Source: Niabella agricola
GTDB lineage: Bacteria > Bacteroidota > Bacteroidia > Chitinophagales > Chitinophagaceae
Reading direction: 5' to 3'
Assembly: GCF_021538615.1 (NCBI RefSeq)
Contig: NZ_JAJHIZ010000003.1
Span: 4,216,001 to 4,280,000 of the forward strand
DNA: 64,000 bases
In this document: one piece after another, positions 1 through 7,181 of the stretch
How the letters are laid out: every line of letters begins with the position of its first letter
Position numbering within the stretch: position 1 is the first letter of the stretch
Translations under genes and position numbers: made by a program
Notes under the pieces: generated by a model
Seen by the model: only the letters and a program-made list of their open reading frames with translations
What the model was told of the DNA's origin: nothing
The model's database searches: none

Positions 1-471
1 GCCCTGTACGATCAGCGAATGACCGTAGCCCCTGTTTCGCGGCGGGTTTTTTGCACGATCCGCCCTTGCCTTTAAAAACGCACCCGTGCCCATATACAAC
101 AGGTCCAGCCCGCCATTGACCAGGTATAATTTTTTTACATTCCGGTAAGCCCTGTATTTGCCGGCGTCTGTAACGGACAAGCCTTTTTCTTTGTGGACGC
201 GCATCAGCCCCAGCACGCCAATACCGGTATTAACCACGCCCCACAGTGCATTCATCGTATGAAAGGCCTTTACTTCCGTGTTGTTGGTGCTCAGCGCTCC
301 GATGATCCCGCTGCCCATATTGACTACACCCCATCCCGAAAGCAGCCACATGCCCTTCCGGTTGGTTTCGATCCGTTGCTGATGCAGCGCCTCTGTAGTT
401 GGCCGGCTGCCTTCCTGTGCCTGTAAACAACAGTATGCGCCACATAATAACAGGACTGATAAGTATTTCAT
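1..471 (-). CDS. Membrane protein of unknown function (3' end outside window)
   Basis: The reading frame starts at the ATG at 471 and stays open to the window edge, so 157 residues are visible and the C-terminus is missing. The first 19 residues (MKYLSVLLLCGAYCCLQAQ) look like a Sec signal peptide. Three hydrophobic, glycine-rich segments follow near residues 38-60, 68-90 and 112-130, suggesting a small inner-membrane protein. It resembles the Bacteroidota family I remember as DUF6992, but I cannot confirm this. It lies 27 bp after the HMG-CoA lyase stop codon on the same strand, so it may be the last gene of that transcript. No catalytic motif is visible and no function is proposed. Confidence 0.7.
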   Translation of the reverse strand, partial: MKYLSVLLLCGAYCCLQAQEGSRPTTEALHQQRIETNRKGMWLLSGWGVVNMGSGIIGALSTNNTEVKAFHTMNALWGVVNTGIGVLGLMRVHKEKGLSVTDAGKYRAYRNVKKLYLVNGGLDLLYMGTGAFLKARADRAKNPPRNRGYGHSLIVQG

Positions 472-498
472 TTTTTATCCTAAGTTACATCATCCTAT

Positions 499-1371
499 TT
501 AAGATCGCAGCCCGTCAAAGTTGGGATAAGCTGCAACGATCTGCTCCATACGGTTTTCATTCAGCCCCGTTGCAATGTTTTTATCCCGGCAGTATTGCAG
601 CAAGGTAAGGGTATTCAGATTGCCCAGCAGCTCGTAGCCTGTAAGCGGGCAGCCACCAAAACCATTAATAACCCCGTCAAAACTGCGGCAGCCGGCCTGC
701 CAGGCGGCATCAATCTTGCCTATAGCCTCCTGTGGTTGGGTATGCAGGTGCAGGCCCAGTTCCACCTCCGGAAACCGGGGGATCAATGTTTTAAAAAGTT
801 TGTAAATCACTTCCCGCGTTCCCAGGCCCGTGGTGTCGGAAAGAGTGATGGTTTGAACACCCTTGCCTGCCAGTAAATAAACCGCATCCTGTACGATAAA
901 TTCAGACCATTCATCTCCATAAGGATTGCCGAAGGCCATACTGATATATACTCTTAATTCTTTTCCGTTGCTTTGACTGATATCGGCAATTTCATGGAGT
1001 GCATGCAGGACTTTGGAGGAATCTGAATGGATATTCCGTTCCAGGAAGGTATTGGAGATGGAATAGGGGAATCCCAGCACATCAACCTTTTGTTGTGCGG
1101 CGGCTTCGGTGGCGCCCCTTGGGTTGCCGATGATCGCCAGTAATTTGGTGGGCGATCCTTCTTTATGAATGCCTTCCAGCACTTTTGCCGATTCCGCCAT
1201 CTGTGGTACCGCTTTGGGCGAAACAAAACTTCCGAAGTCGATCACTTCAAAGCCAACCTGCATCAGCTCGTTGATATAGGCCGCCCGTTTTTCCGGGGGG
1301 ATGGTATAAGGAAGTCCCTGCTGTGCGTCGCGGGGGCATTCGGTGAGGCGAATGCGGTCTAAATTGTTCAT
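499..1371 (-). CDS. mvaB: Hydroxymethylglutaryl-CoA lyase
   Basis: 290 residues. The enzyme cleaves HMG-CoA to acetyl-CoA and acetoacetate, the last step of leucine catabolism. It has the TIM-barrel HMG-CoA lyase layout: an N-terminal catalytic Arg14-Asp15 pair in CPRDAQQ (canonical GPRDGLQ), the SFVSPKAVPQM segment, SDTTGLG in the middle, the metal-binding LHLH strand, and the flexible loop cysteine in FGGCPLTG. The normal length is about 300 residues, so it is complete. The CPRDAQQ and GYELLGN variants make it a divergent member, but all key residues are present. It is downstream of the acyl-CoA dehydrogenase in the same direction, separated by a 34-bp perfect palindrome. It corresponds to LiuE of Pseudomonas by role. 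Confidence 0.9.
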   Translation of the reverse strand: MNNLDRIRLTECPRDAQQGLPYTIPPEKRAAYINELMQVGFEVIDFGSFVSPKAVPQMAESAKVLEGIHKEGSPTKLLAIIGNPRGATEAAAQQKVDVLGFPYSISNTFLERNIHSDSSKVLHALHEIADISQSNGKELRVYISMAFGNPYGDEWSEFIVQDAVYLLAGKGVQTITLSDTTGLGTREVIYKLFKTLIPRFPEVELGLHLHTQPQEAIGKIDAAWQAGCRSFDGVINGFGGCPLTGYELLGNLNTLTLLQYCRDKNIATGLNENRMEQIVAAYPNFDGLRS

Positions 1372-1410
1372 GATGAAATGTTTTAGATGCTGTTTAATAT
1401 AAGCACTGGC

Positions 1411-1444
1411 GCTGTTTAAGGTTCAACGTTGAACCTTAAACAGC
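1411..1444. repeat. 34-bp perfect palindrome
   Basis: Every base from 1411 to 1427 pairs with 1428 to 1444; the centre reads GGTTCAACGTTGAACC. It fills most of the 78-bp gap between the acyl-CoA dehydrogenase and HMG-CoA lyase genes. In the transcript it could form a 15-17 bp stem, but no U-tract follows, so it is not an ordinary intrinsic terminator. Similar AAGGTT/AACCTT-rich strings occur at 34998-35033 and 57468-57520, so it may be a member of a dispersed intergenic repeat. Confidence 0.75.
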
Positions 1445-1449
1445 GAACT

Positions 1450-2595
1450 TTAAACGCCTAACTGTTTCGCGATCACCATCCGTTGGATCTCCGATGTGCC
1501 TTCCCCGATCTGTAACAGCCGCTGGTCGCGGTAAAAACGTTCTATATTATATTCCTTCATCAGCCCGTAGCCGCCATGAAGTTGTACGGCGGCGTCTGTT
1601 ACCTCTTTAGCAATTTCTGAGCAATAAAGTTTGGCCATGGCAGCCTCTTTGGTAAAGGGCTGCCCGGTATCCTTTAGCCAGCAGGCTTTATACAAAAACG
1701 TGCGTGCCAGTTCGATCTTCAATGCCATATCTGCCAACTTGAACTGGTTTACCTGGAAGGAGGCAATCGTATTGCCAAACTGCCGCCGTTCCTGCGCATA
1801 GCTTAAGGCCATTTCAAAGGCACCCTGCGCGCAGCCCAGGCCCATGGCCGCGATGCTCAGCCGGCCGGCATCGAGGGTGCGCAGCATGATCTTGGAGCCT
1901 TCACCCACCGGGCCCAGCGTATGCGATTTGGGAACGCGGCAGTCGTCAAAAAACAATTGGGCCGTATCGCTGGCCCGCCACATCATTTTGCCATGCATGG
2001 CCTGCTGCGAAAAGCCCAGTGTATCCCGCTCCACAATGATCGTGGTAAATTCTTTTTTGCCGTTTACCTCGTTGGTAACCGCTTGCACCGTGGTGCCGCG
2101 GTTTAGCGAAACTGATCCGTTGGTGATGAAGATCTTGTTGCCATTAATCACCCAATAATCGCCATCGGATTTTGCCGTGGTCTTTGAGGCGCGCGAATCA
2201 CTTCCGGCGCCGGGCTCGGTCAGTCCAAACGACCACAAGGCTTTTCCCGTACAGAGTTGGGGCAGGTATTGCAGTTTTTGTTCTTCGGTACCATAGTTGT
2301 AAATAGGGCCAATACCCAGGGAATTATGTGCCGCCAGGGTGGCCGCCTGTGATCCGTCTACCCGGGCAATTTCTTCCACGGCGATGATATAGGCCAGGTA
2401 GTCCATACCGGCGCCGCCATATTTTTCCGGGAGATAGATGCCCATCAGGCCCAGTTCCCCCATTTGCCGGGTGAGTTCCGGTGAGAATTTTTCCCGTTCA
2501 TCCAGTTCCTGCGCCTGCGGTTTGATATTTTTCTCCGCAAATGTCCGCACCATATTCCGGATTTCCTGGTGCTCCTCGCTTAATGAGTAGTCCAT
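1450..2595 (-). CDS. Acyl-CoA dehydrogenase (probable isovaleryl-CoA dehydrogenase step)
   Basis: 381 residues, a full-length FAD flavoprotein of the acyl-CoA dehydrogenase family. Visible blocks are the N-terminal helical domain, the middle beta domain with FGLTEPGAGSD and WVINGNKIFITNG, and the C-terminal helices with YAQERRQFG, QLHGGYGLMKEYNIERFYRD and IGEGTSEIQR. The Glu in IGEGTSE (Glu365) is at the catalytic-base position used by short/medium-chain enzymes. The helix position where isovaleryl-CoA dehydrogenases carry their Glu is Gly here (LDAGRLSIA), as in short-chain enzymes. Its place between the MCC alpha subunit and HMG-CoA lyase argues that it oxidises isovaleryl-CoA or a related short branched acyl-CoA. 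Electrons would go to ETF, which is not encoded in the window. Confidence 0.9.
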   Translation of the reverse strand: MDYSLSEEHQEIRNMVRTFAEKNIKPQAQELDEREKFSPELTRQMGELGLMGIYLPEKYGGAGMDYLAYIIAVEEIARVDGSQAATLAAHNSLGIGPIYNYGTEEQKLQYLPQLCTGKALWSFGLTEPGAGSDSRASKTTAKSDGDYWVINGNKIFITNGSVSLNRGTTVQAVTNEVNGKKEFTTIIVERDTLGFSQQAMHGKMMWRASDTAQLFFDDCRVPKSHTLGPVGEGSKIMLRTLDAGRLSIAAMGLGCAQGAFEMALSYAQERRQFGNTIASFQVNQFKLADMALKIELARTFLYKACWLKDTGQPFTKEAAMAKLYCSEIAKEVTDAAVQLHGGYGLMKEYNIERFYRDQRLLQIGEGTSEIQRMVIAKQLGV

Positions 2596-2627
2596 ATTGA
2601 AATGATCTTTTGTCGTTATTCTGTTCT

Positions 2628-2647
2628 GGTTCGTGTCCTCATGAACC
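2628..2647. repeat. Palindromic hairpin shared with 17466-17491
   Basis: GGTTCGTGTCCTCATGAACC can fold into an 8-bp stem with one mismatch and a 4-base loop. It matches the reverse complement of the perfect hairpin at 17468-17489 at 19 of 20 bases. It overlaps the stop codon of the MCC alpha gene (2639-2641), so it would form at the end of that coding region. It is probably a dispersed repeat that doubles as a 3'-end structure. Confidence 0.55.
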
Positions 2648-4636
2648 CGCCAGCGGATCCTCTATATGGATCAGCGTTGTCGTCGTATCTACTTTATCAC
2701 CTTCGCCTACGTCAATGGCGGTTACTACGCCGTCCTTCGGACTCAGGATATTGTTCTCCATTTTCATTGCCTCTACAATCAGCAGCAGGTCGCCGGTTTT
2801 TACCGCAGATCCCGTTTCAACAGCAATCTTGATTACTTTGCCCGGCATGGGGGCACGGATATTTCCGGCTGCTGCCGTTGCGGCCGGTGGAGGAGGCAGT
2901 GCATCCGAAGTCAGCTGTAAAATATCATTGCGTGTGATCGTATAATCAAATCCATTATAACGTACTATATAGATGCCGGGAGCGATTGCAACGATATGAA
3001 CAGGATATGTTTGCTGATCCAGTATTAAAGTAAACTGTTCTGAGTTTATGGGCTGCAAGGTAGCAGCGTACCATTGCTGGTGGTATTCGAAATCCAGGGT
3101 AGGAAGCACCTGTCTGCCGAGCCGGATCGTACTCTTCTCCTCGTCGACGTTCAGGGAAAGCTGATTCACCAGTCGCCAGTAACCAGTTTCCTCCCATATC
3201 GAAGCGGGTTTCTTGTCTTTTTGCGACAGGCTGAATACCAGCGCGGCTGTCATCGGGATTCGTATGTCTTCGCTTTTTTTACGACGCTCAAACTGTAGCA
3301 ACAGGCTGGCCAGATGTATATCGATATATTTTGTTGAGATCTTGTTCTCCACAAAATCAGCATGGTGCAACAGTCCCAGCAGGAAGGCAATATTGTTTTT
3401 AATGCCATAGATAAAGTATTGCTGCAGGGCTTCGATCATCTTTATCCGGGCAGCTTCGCGATTGGTGCCCCAGGTAATGAGTTTTGCAATCATAGGATCA
3501 AAGTCCCCCGTAATTGCCATTCCTTGCTGCAGCATCATGCCATCGATGCGGATATTTTCGCCGTAGGGCTCTTTGTAGAAGCGGATGGTGCCTGGCGCGG
3601 GCAGGAACTGCTGTTCCGGATCTTCGGCATAAATACGGCATTCGATTGCATGCCCGCTTTGACGGATGTCCTTTTGCTGCAGGCTCAGCGCTTCTCCGCG
3701 TGCAATGCGGATCTGTTGCTCAACAATATCGATACCAGTGGTCAACTCCGTAACCGGGTGCTCCACCTGAATACGGGTGTTCATTTCAAGGAAATAAAAG
3801 CTGTGATCGGGAGCCACCAAAAATTCAAGGGTACCGGCACTCTGATAATCTATTGCTGCAGCAAGTTGCACGGCTGCCTTGCAGATTTGTTCTCTTACTT
3901 CCGGCGTTAAGGTAGGGGAGGGGGCCTCTTCGATGATTTTTTGATGCCGTCGCTGCAGGGAGCATTCCCGCTCGAAGAGGTGAATGACCGTGCCGTGTTG
4001 GTCGCCCAGCACCTGCACTTCCACGTGCCGGGGCGCTTCGATGTATTTTTCGATGTAAACGGTATCGTCATCAAAATAATTATGGGCTTCCCGCGCCGTG
4101 GCCTCCAGCGCATTCTTTAATTCATTTTCCTGCTGTACCATCCGCATGCCTTTGCCACCCCCGCCGGCTGCGGCCTTTATCAGCAGTGGAAAGCCAACAG
4201 ACGGATATTGCGCTAACAATTCCGGTACGGTGCCAGTAATGCCTGGTGTAACCGGTACTCCCACTGTCAAAGCAGTGCGCCGGGCTTCGATCTTATTTCC
4301 CATGGCCTCCATCGCTTCCGGTGTGGGGCCGATAAAAATAAGGCCTTCCTTTCTGCAGGCATGCGCAAATGCAGCGTTTTCCGAAAGAAAGCCATAACCC
4401 GGATGAATGGCATCTGCCCCCACCGACTTTGCTGCGGCAATGATCTTGCTGCTATTCAGGTACGTTTCGCCGAGCGATTGCCCTTCGAGCAATACCGTTT
4501 TATCTGCTTCAAGGAGATAGGCAGCGCCGGCATCCCGGGGGGCATAAACGAGTACGGTGCTGATTTGCATTTTTTTTGCCGTCCGGATAATGCGTAAAGC
4601 GATTTCGCCGCGGTTTGCTATGAGGATCTTGTTCAT
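2639..4636 (-). CDS. mccA: Methylcrotonyl-CoA carboxylase, biotin-carrying alpha subunit
   Basis: 665 residues. It carboxylates its own biotin with ATP and bicarbonate and passes the carboxyl group to the beta subunit for carboxylation of 3-methylcrotonyl-CoA. Domain order: biotin carboxylase N-terminal domain (about 1-110, IANRGEIALRI), ATP-grasp domain (about 115-320, with the AAAGGGGKGMR loop and HVEVQVLGD), biotin carboxylase C-terminal domain (about 335-445), a linker/BT-like region, and a C-terminal biotinyl domain with EAMKMEN, biotinylated on Lys625. The domain set fits MCC alpha, and propionyl- or acetyl-CoA carboxylase subunits can look alike. Neighbouring hydratase, acyl-CoA dehydrogenase and HMG-CoA lyase decide for MCC. 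It starts 54 bp after the hydratase stop codon. Confidence 0.9.
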   Translation of the reverse strand: MNKILIANRGEIALRIIRTAKKMQISTVLVYAPRDAGAAYLLEADKTVLLEGQSLGETYLNSSKIIAAAKSVGADAIHPGYGFLSENAAFAHACRKEGLIFIGPTPEAMEAMGNKIEARRTALTVGVPVTPGITGTVPELLAQYPSVGFPLLIKAAAGGGGKGMRMVQQENELKNALEATAREAHNYFDDDTVYIEKYIEAPRHVEVQVLGDQHGTVIHLFERECSLQRRHQKIIEEAPSPTLTPEVREQICKAAVQLAAAIDYQSAGTLEFLVAPDHSFYFLEMNTRIQVEHPVTELTTGIDIVEQQIRIARGEALSLQQKDIRQSGHAIECRIYAEDPEQQFLPAPGTIRFYKEPYGENIRIDGMMLQQGMAITGDFDPMIAKLITWGTNREAARIKMIEALQQYFIYGIKNNIAFLLGLLHHADFVENKISTKYIDIHLASLLLQFERRKKSEDIRIPMTAALVFSLSQKDKKPASIWEETGYWRLVNQLSLNVDEEKSTIRLGRQVLPTLDFEYHQQWYAATLQPINSEQFTLILDQQTYPVHIVAIAPGIYIVRYNGFDYTITRNDILQLTSDALPPPPAATAAAGNIRAPMPGKVIKIAVETGSAVKTGDLLLIVEAMKMENNILSPKDGVVTAIDVGEGDKVDTTTTLIHIEDPLAGS

Positions 4637-4690
4637 TGAGTGAAAAGTGAGCTTTTGTATAATGATAAGTTTGCAGCGTGCAGGAGGCTG

Positions 4691-5470
4691 CTACAGTCTC
4701 CAATTGGGTTTCCGTTTTTCAAAAAATGCCTGCATACCTTCTTGTCCTTCGGCGGAACTACGCGCCTTTGCAATCGCCTCCACGGTATCCGGAATGGCTG
4801 CTTCCAGTTCTTTAGCTGACAGGTGATGTAACAGCTGTTTACTGGCGGCGATGGAGCCAGGTCCGGCCTGCAGCAATTCCTGTATCAGCTCGGCTACCTT
4901 GCTTTCCAGTTCCATAGCCTGCAATACCTGGTTGATGAGTCCGGCCTCTGCCGCTTCCTTTGCATGGAACGGACGACCGGTAAGGATGAGTTCCTTCGCC
5001 TTTGATTCCCCGATTCTTTTTAAAATATAGGGCGCAATAGTGGCAGGCACCAGGCCCAGCCGCACTTCAGAAAAAGCAAACAGGGTGTCATCCGCAGCGT
5101 AGGCAAAATCACAGGCGGCAATCAACCCATTGGCACCGCCCATTGCGGCCCCGTGTACCACGGCGATCGTGGGTTTCGATGTATGGTACACGGTTTGAAA
5201 ACAACGGGCAAGTTGTGCACTTTCTTCCAGGTTTTCTTCATAACTATAGGCGGCGGTTGCTTTCATCCATTTAAGATCGGCGCCGGCACAAAACACTTTA
5301 CCTTTTCCCCGCAAGGTGATGACACGCACGGCAGGGTCGGTACTCAGGGTTTTGAAAGCCTGGATGAGCTCCGTGGTCATGGTATCATTCAGCGCATTCC
5401 GTACTTCCGGCCGGTTGAGCCAGATGGTGGCGATGTGATAATGCTGTTCTGTTTCGATGGTTGTATACAT
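4691..5470 (-). CDS. Enoyl-CoA hydratase family; probable 3-methylglutaconyl-CoA hydratase
   Basis: 259 residues, crotonase fold. The two oxyanion-hole segments are visible as FCAGADLKWM (about residues 61-70) and AAMGGANGLIAACDF (about 108-122), followed by the catalytic-region EVRLGLVPA. The family hydrates 3-methylglutaconyl-CoA to HMG-CoA when found with MCC. The placement directly upstream of mccA on the same strand, in a set that also holds acyl-CoA dehydrogenase and HMG-CoA lyase, supports this role (LiuC equivalent). The ATG at 5470 is 16 bp from a REP-like hairpin at 5487-5502, so any upstream promoter or read-through must pass through repeat DNA. Confidence 0.85.
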   Translation of the reverse strand: MYTTIETEQHYHIATIWLNRPEVRNALNDTMTTELIQAFKTLSTDPAVRVITLRGKGKVFCAGADLKWMKATAAYSYEENLEESAQLARCFQTVYHTSKPTIAVVHGAAMGGANGLIAACDFAYAADDTLFAFSEVRLGLVPATIAPYILKRIGESKAKELILTGRPFHAKEAAEAGLINQVLQAMELESKVAELIQELLQAGPGSIAASKQLLHHLSAKELEAAIPDTVEAIAKARSSAEGQEGMQAFFEKRKPNWRL

Positions 5471-5486
5471 GATGCTTATTTTATAT

Positions 5487-5502
5487 GCCGCCCCTACGGG
5501 GC
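5487..5502. repeat. REP-like hairpin, copy 1 (inverted relative to 6229)
   Basis: GCCGCCCCTACGGGGC is the exact reverse complement of 6229-6244. The core GCCCC-GTA-GGGGC forms a 5-bp hairpin. The two copies bracket the 90-bp tandem repeat array as a 16-bp inverted pair about 727 bp apart. Confidence 0.75.
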
Positions 5503-6110
5503 TACCGATAGATGGTCCCGATGGGACCGGATGGATGCTGCGTTGTTGTAATATATTTGCGATGTGTTCATGATATCCGGATGTGTTGTTGCTGCCGATA
5601 GATGGTCCCGATGGGACCGGATGGATGCTGCGTTGTTGTAATATATTTGCGATGTGTTCATGATATCCGGATGTGTTGTTGCTGCCGATAGATGGTCCCG
5701 ATGGGACCGGATGGATGCTGCGTTGTTGTAATATATTTGCGATGTGTTCATGATATCCGGATGTGTTGTTGCTGCCGATAGATGGTCCCGATGGGACCGG
5801 ATGGATGCTGCGTTGTTGTAATATATTTGCGATGTGTTCATGATATCCGGATGTGTTGTTGCCGCCGATAGATGGTCCCGATGGGATCGGATGGATGCTG
5901 CGTTGTTGGAATATATTTGCGATGTGTTCATGATATCCGGATGTGTTGTTGCTGCCGATAGATGGTCCCGATGGGACCGGATGGATGCTGCGTTGTTGGA
6001 ATATGTTTGCGATGCGCTCATGATATCCGGATGTGTTGTTGCTGCCGATTGATGTCCTGATGAGACCGGATGGATGCTGTGTTGATGACGTATTCGGGAG
6101 TATATTTTAA
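5501..6110. repeat. 90-bp tandem repeat array (6 full copies plus a decayed copy)
   Basis: Units begin at 5501, 5591, 5681, 5771, 5861 and 5951; a degenerate seventh starts at 6041 and fades by about 6110. Copies 2, 3 and 4 are identical, copy 1 differs by one base (gctacc for gctgcc), and copies 5 and 6 carry a few changes. Each unit contains GGTCCC-GAT-GGGACC, a perfect 6-bp hairpin, lost in copy 5 (GGGATC). The 90-bp period is a multiple of three, so open frames run through it on both strands (30-residue repeats), but no signal peptide, start context or known fold supports a protein. The array lies between two inverted REP-like elements next to a RAYT transposase. Confidence 0.92.
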
Positions 6111-6228
6111 TTGTTACCGTAAGACCTACGTGTTTATGCGCTGTTAATTGGCCGGATCTGGTTGAAACCCTATTTGCGGCGCCGTAGGTGCCCGCTAAGG
6201 GTAGCAGGTTGTATGCGGAGTATTCGGA

Positions 6229-6249
6229 GCCCCGTAGGGGCGGCCTGTT
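6229..6249. repeat. REP-like hairpin, copy 2
   Basis: GCCCCGTAGGGGCGGC followed by CTGTT, ending at the stop codon of the RAYT gene (6248-6250). The first 16 bases are the exact reverse complement of 5487-5502, and the whole 21 bases match 7046-7066 at 19 positions. A REP element abutting the transposase gene is the usual arrangement for RAYTs and their substrates. Confidence 0.75.
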
Positions 6250-6709
6250 AGAGCGGATCTTTAAAAACGTATCGTTCATCATAATCAATTTCAAATTGTT
6301 TTAAAAGCGCCAGATATTCTTCCATGAAAGCCTTCTTGGAATGGTGCTGCTCCTGGTTTTTAATGTAGGTAATGACATCTGGTACCTGTGATTTGCTGTA
6401 TGAAAAAGCCCCGTAACCATTCTGCCATTCAAATTTTCCTTTGGTGAAGATTCTTTCATTGATCCATGTTGAAGAATCACCTTTTATGTGCTGCATAAGA
6501 TCGGATAAAGATTGTGTGGGGCGCATCCCGATCAATATATGTATGTGATCTGGCATTCCGTTTATGATAAGCAGCTTGTGCGTTTGGTTTTGAATGATGG
6601 CGGTTATATATCTATACAATTCATCCTTCCATGAATGTTCAATAAGGGATTGCCGGTATTTAACAGCGAATACCAATTGGAGATGAATCTGTGTATATGT
6701 GTTTGCCAT
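6248..6709 (-). CDS. REP-associated tyrosine transposase (RAYT, IS200/Y1 family)
   Basis: 153 residues, typical length for single-domain Y1 transposases. The HUH metal motif is in PDHIHILIG (His55 and His57), and the catalytic Tyr with its helix partner appears as TYIKNQ (Tyr115, Gln119). All catalytic residues are present and the frame is intact, so the protein may be active. No IS ends or accessory TnpB gene are seen. Instead the gene is flanked by short GC-rich hairpins (5487, 6229, 6723, 6866, 7046), which is the pattern of a domesticated RAYT acting on REP sequences rather than of a normal insertion sequence. It sits inside the leucine-degradation cluster on the same strand. Confidence 0.88.
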   Translation of the reverse strand: MANTYTQIHLQLVFAVKYRQSLIEHSWKDELYRYITAIIQNQTHKLLIINGMPDHIHILIGMRPTQSLSDLMQHIKGDSSTWINERIFTKGKFEWQNGYGAFSYSKSQVPDVITYIKNQEQHHSKKAFMEEYLALLKQFEIDYDERYVFKDPL

Positions 6710-6722
6710 AATTCGTTCGATA

Positions 6723-6740
6723 GGCCGCTCCTGCGGGGTC
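6723..6740. repeat. REP-like hairpin, copy 3 (inverted)
   Basis: GGCCGCTCCTGCGGGGTC has the orientation of copy 1 and can form a CCGC-TCCT-GCGG stem. It lies 13 bp upstream of the RAYT start codon, so RAYT is flanked on both sides by these elements. It is the near reverse complement of 6866-6883. Confidence 0.6.
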
Positions 6741-6865
6741 GATGAAAGTATCTTAATACAGATGTGGCTATCTTAAAAGCCCATTATTTCGAGTGTAACG
6801 TAGTGATGCCAATAAATCTTCCAGATTTAATTTTTGATCATAATGAAATTTATCCGTTCCGCTTC

Positions 6866-6883
6866 GTCCCCGCAAGGAGCGGG
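6866..6883. repeat. REP-like hairpin, copy 4
   Basis: Contains CCCGC-AAGGA-GCGGG (6869-6883), a perfect 5-bp hairpin. It is close to the reverse complement of copy 3 at 6723-6740, giving an inverted pair about 125 bp apart, similar in layout to a REPIN. Confidence 0.5.
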
Positions 6884-7045
6884 AGCAAAAAGGCGGTTCC
6901 GAACTGTTGAGACAACCCATATCTCTGTTTTATTTTCGATTTGTTTATGACGTATTCATGATGCTGCGTTGTATGTTCTTTTGACGATTATTTAAAAACG
7001 GTTTTGCTGCTAATAGTCGTTGTCCCGGAACCTGCTTTAATTGAA

Positions 7046-7066
7046 GCCCCGCAAGGGCGGCCTGTT
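7046..7066. repeat. REP-like hairpin, copy 5
   Basis: GCCCCGCAAGGGCGGC followed by CTGTT matches copy 2 (6229-6249) at 19 of 21 positions. The two differences fall in the hairpin loop and its closing position. Confidence 0.65.
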
Positions 7067-7181
7067 TAGTCATACACAGTGCTGAAGTGTGCGATCCTTC
7101 ACGGCGGACAGGCGCAGGGAAGCTGCCACCTGCACCGCAGTCTGGTACATAAAAAATATGCCCCTCACCCGCTGCCGTTGC

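Larger units (their letters stand above)
6741..7181. other. Non-coding stretch between RAYT and mccB
   Basis: No convincing gene is seen. It contains two more REP-like hairpins (6866-6883 and 7046-7066) and otherwise low-information sequence. Together with 5471-6740 it forms an insertion of about 1.7 kb between mccB and the hydratase gene. Confidence 0.6.

Noticed and set aside
1411-1444. Calling the 34-bp palindrome an intrinsic terminator
   Set aside because: No T-run follows on either strand.
5494-6294. A 266-residue frame on the minus strand with 30-residue repeats
   Set aside because: It is the tandem repeat read through, open because the unit is 90 bp; it has no signal, fold or start context and is also open on the other strand.
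6248-6709. Calling the RAYT locus a complete IS200/IS605 insertion sequence
   Set aside because: No TnpB gene and no defined left and right ends or target sequence were found; the flanks are REP-like.
5487-7066. CRISPR array
   Set aside because: The repeats are 90 bp and directly abutting, with no unique spacers and no cas genes.
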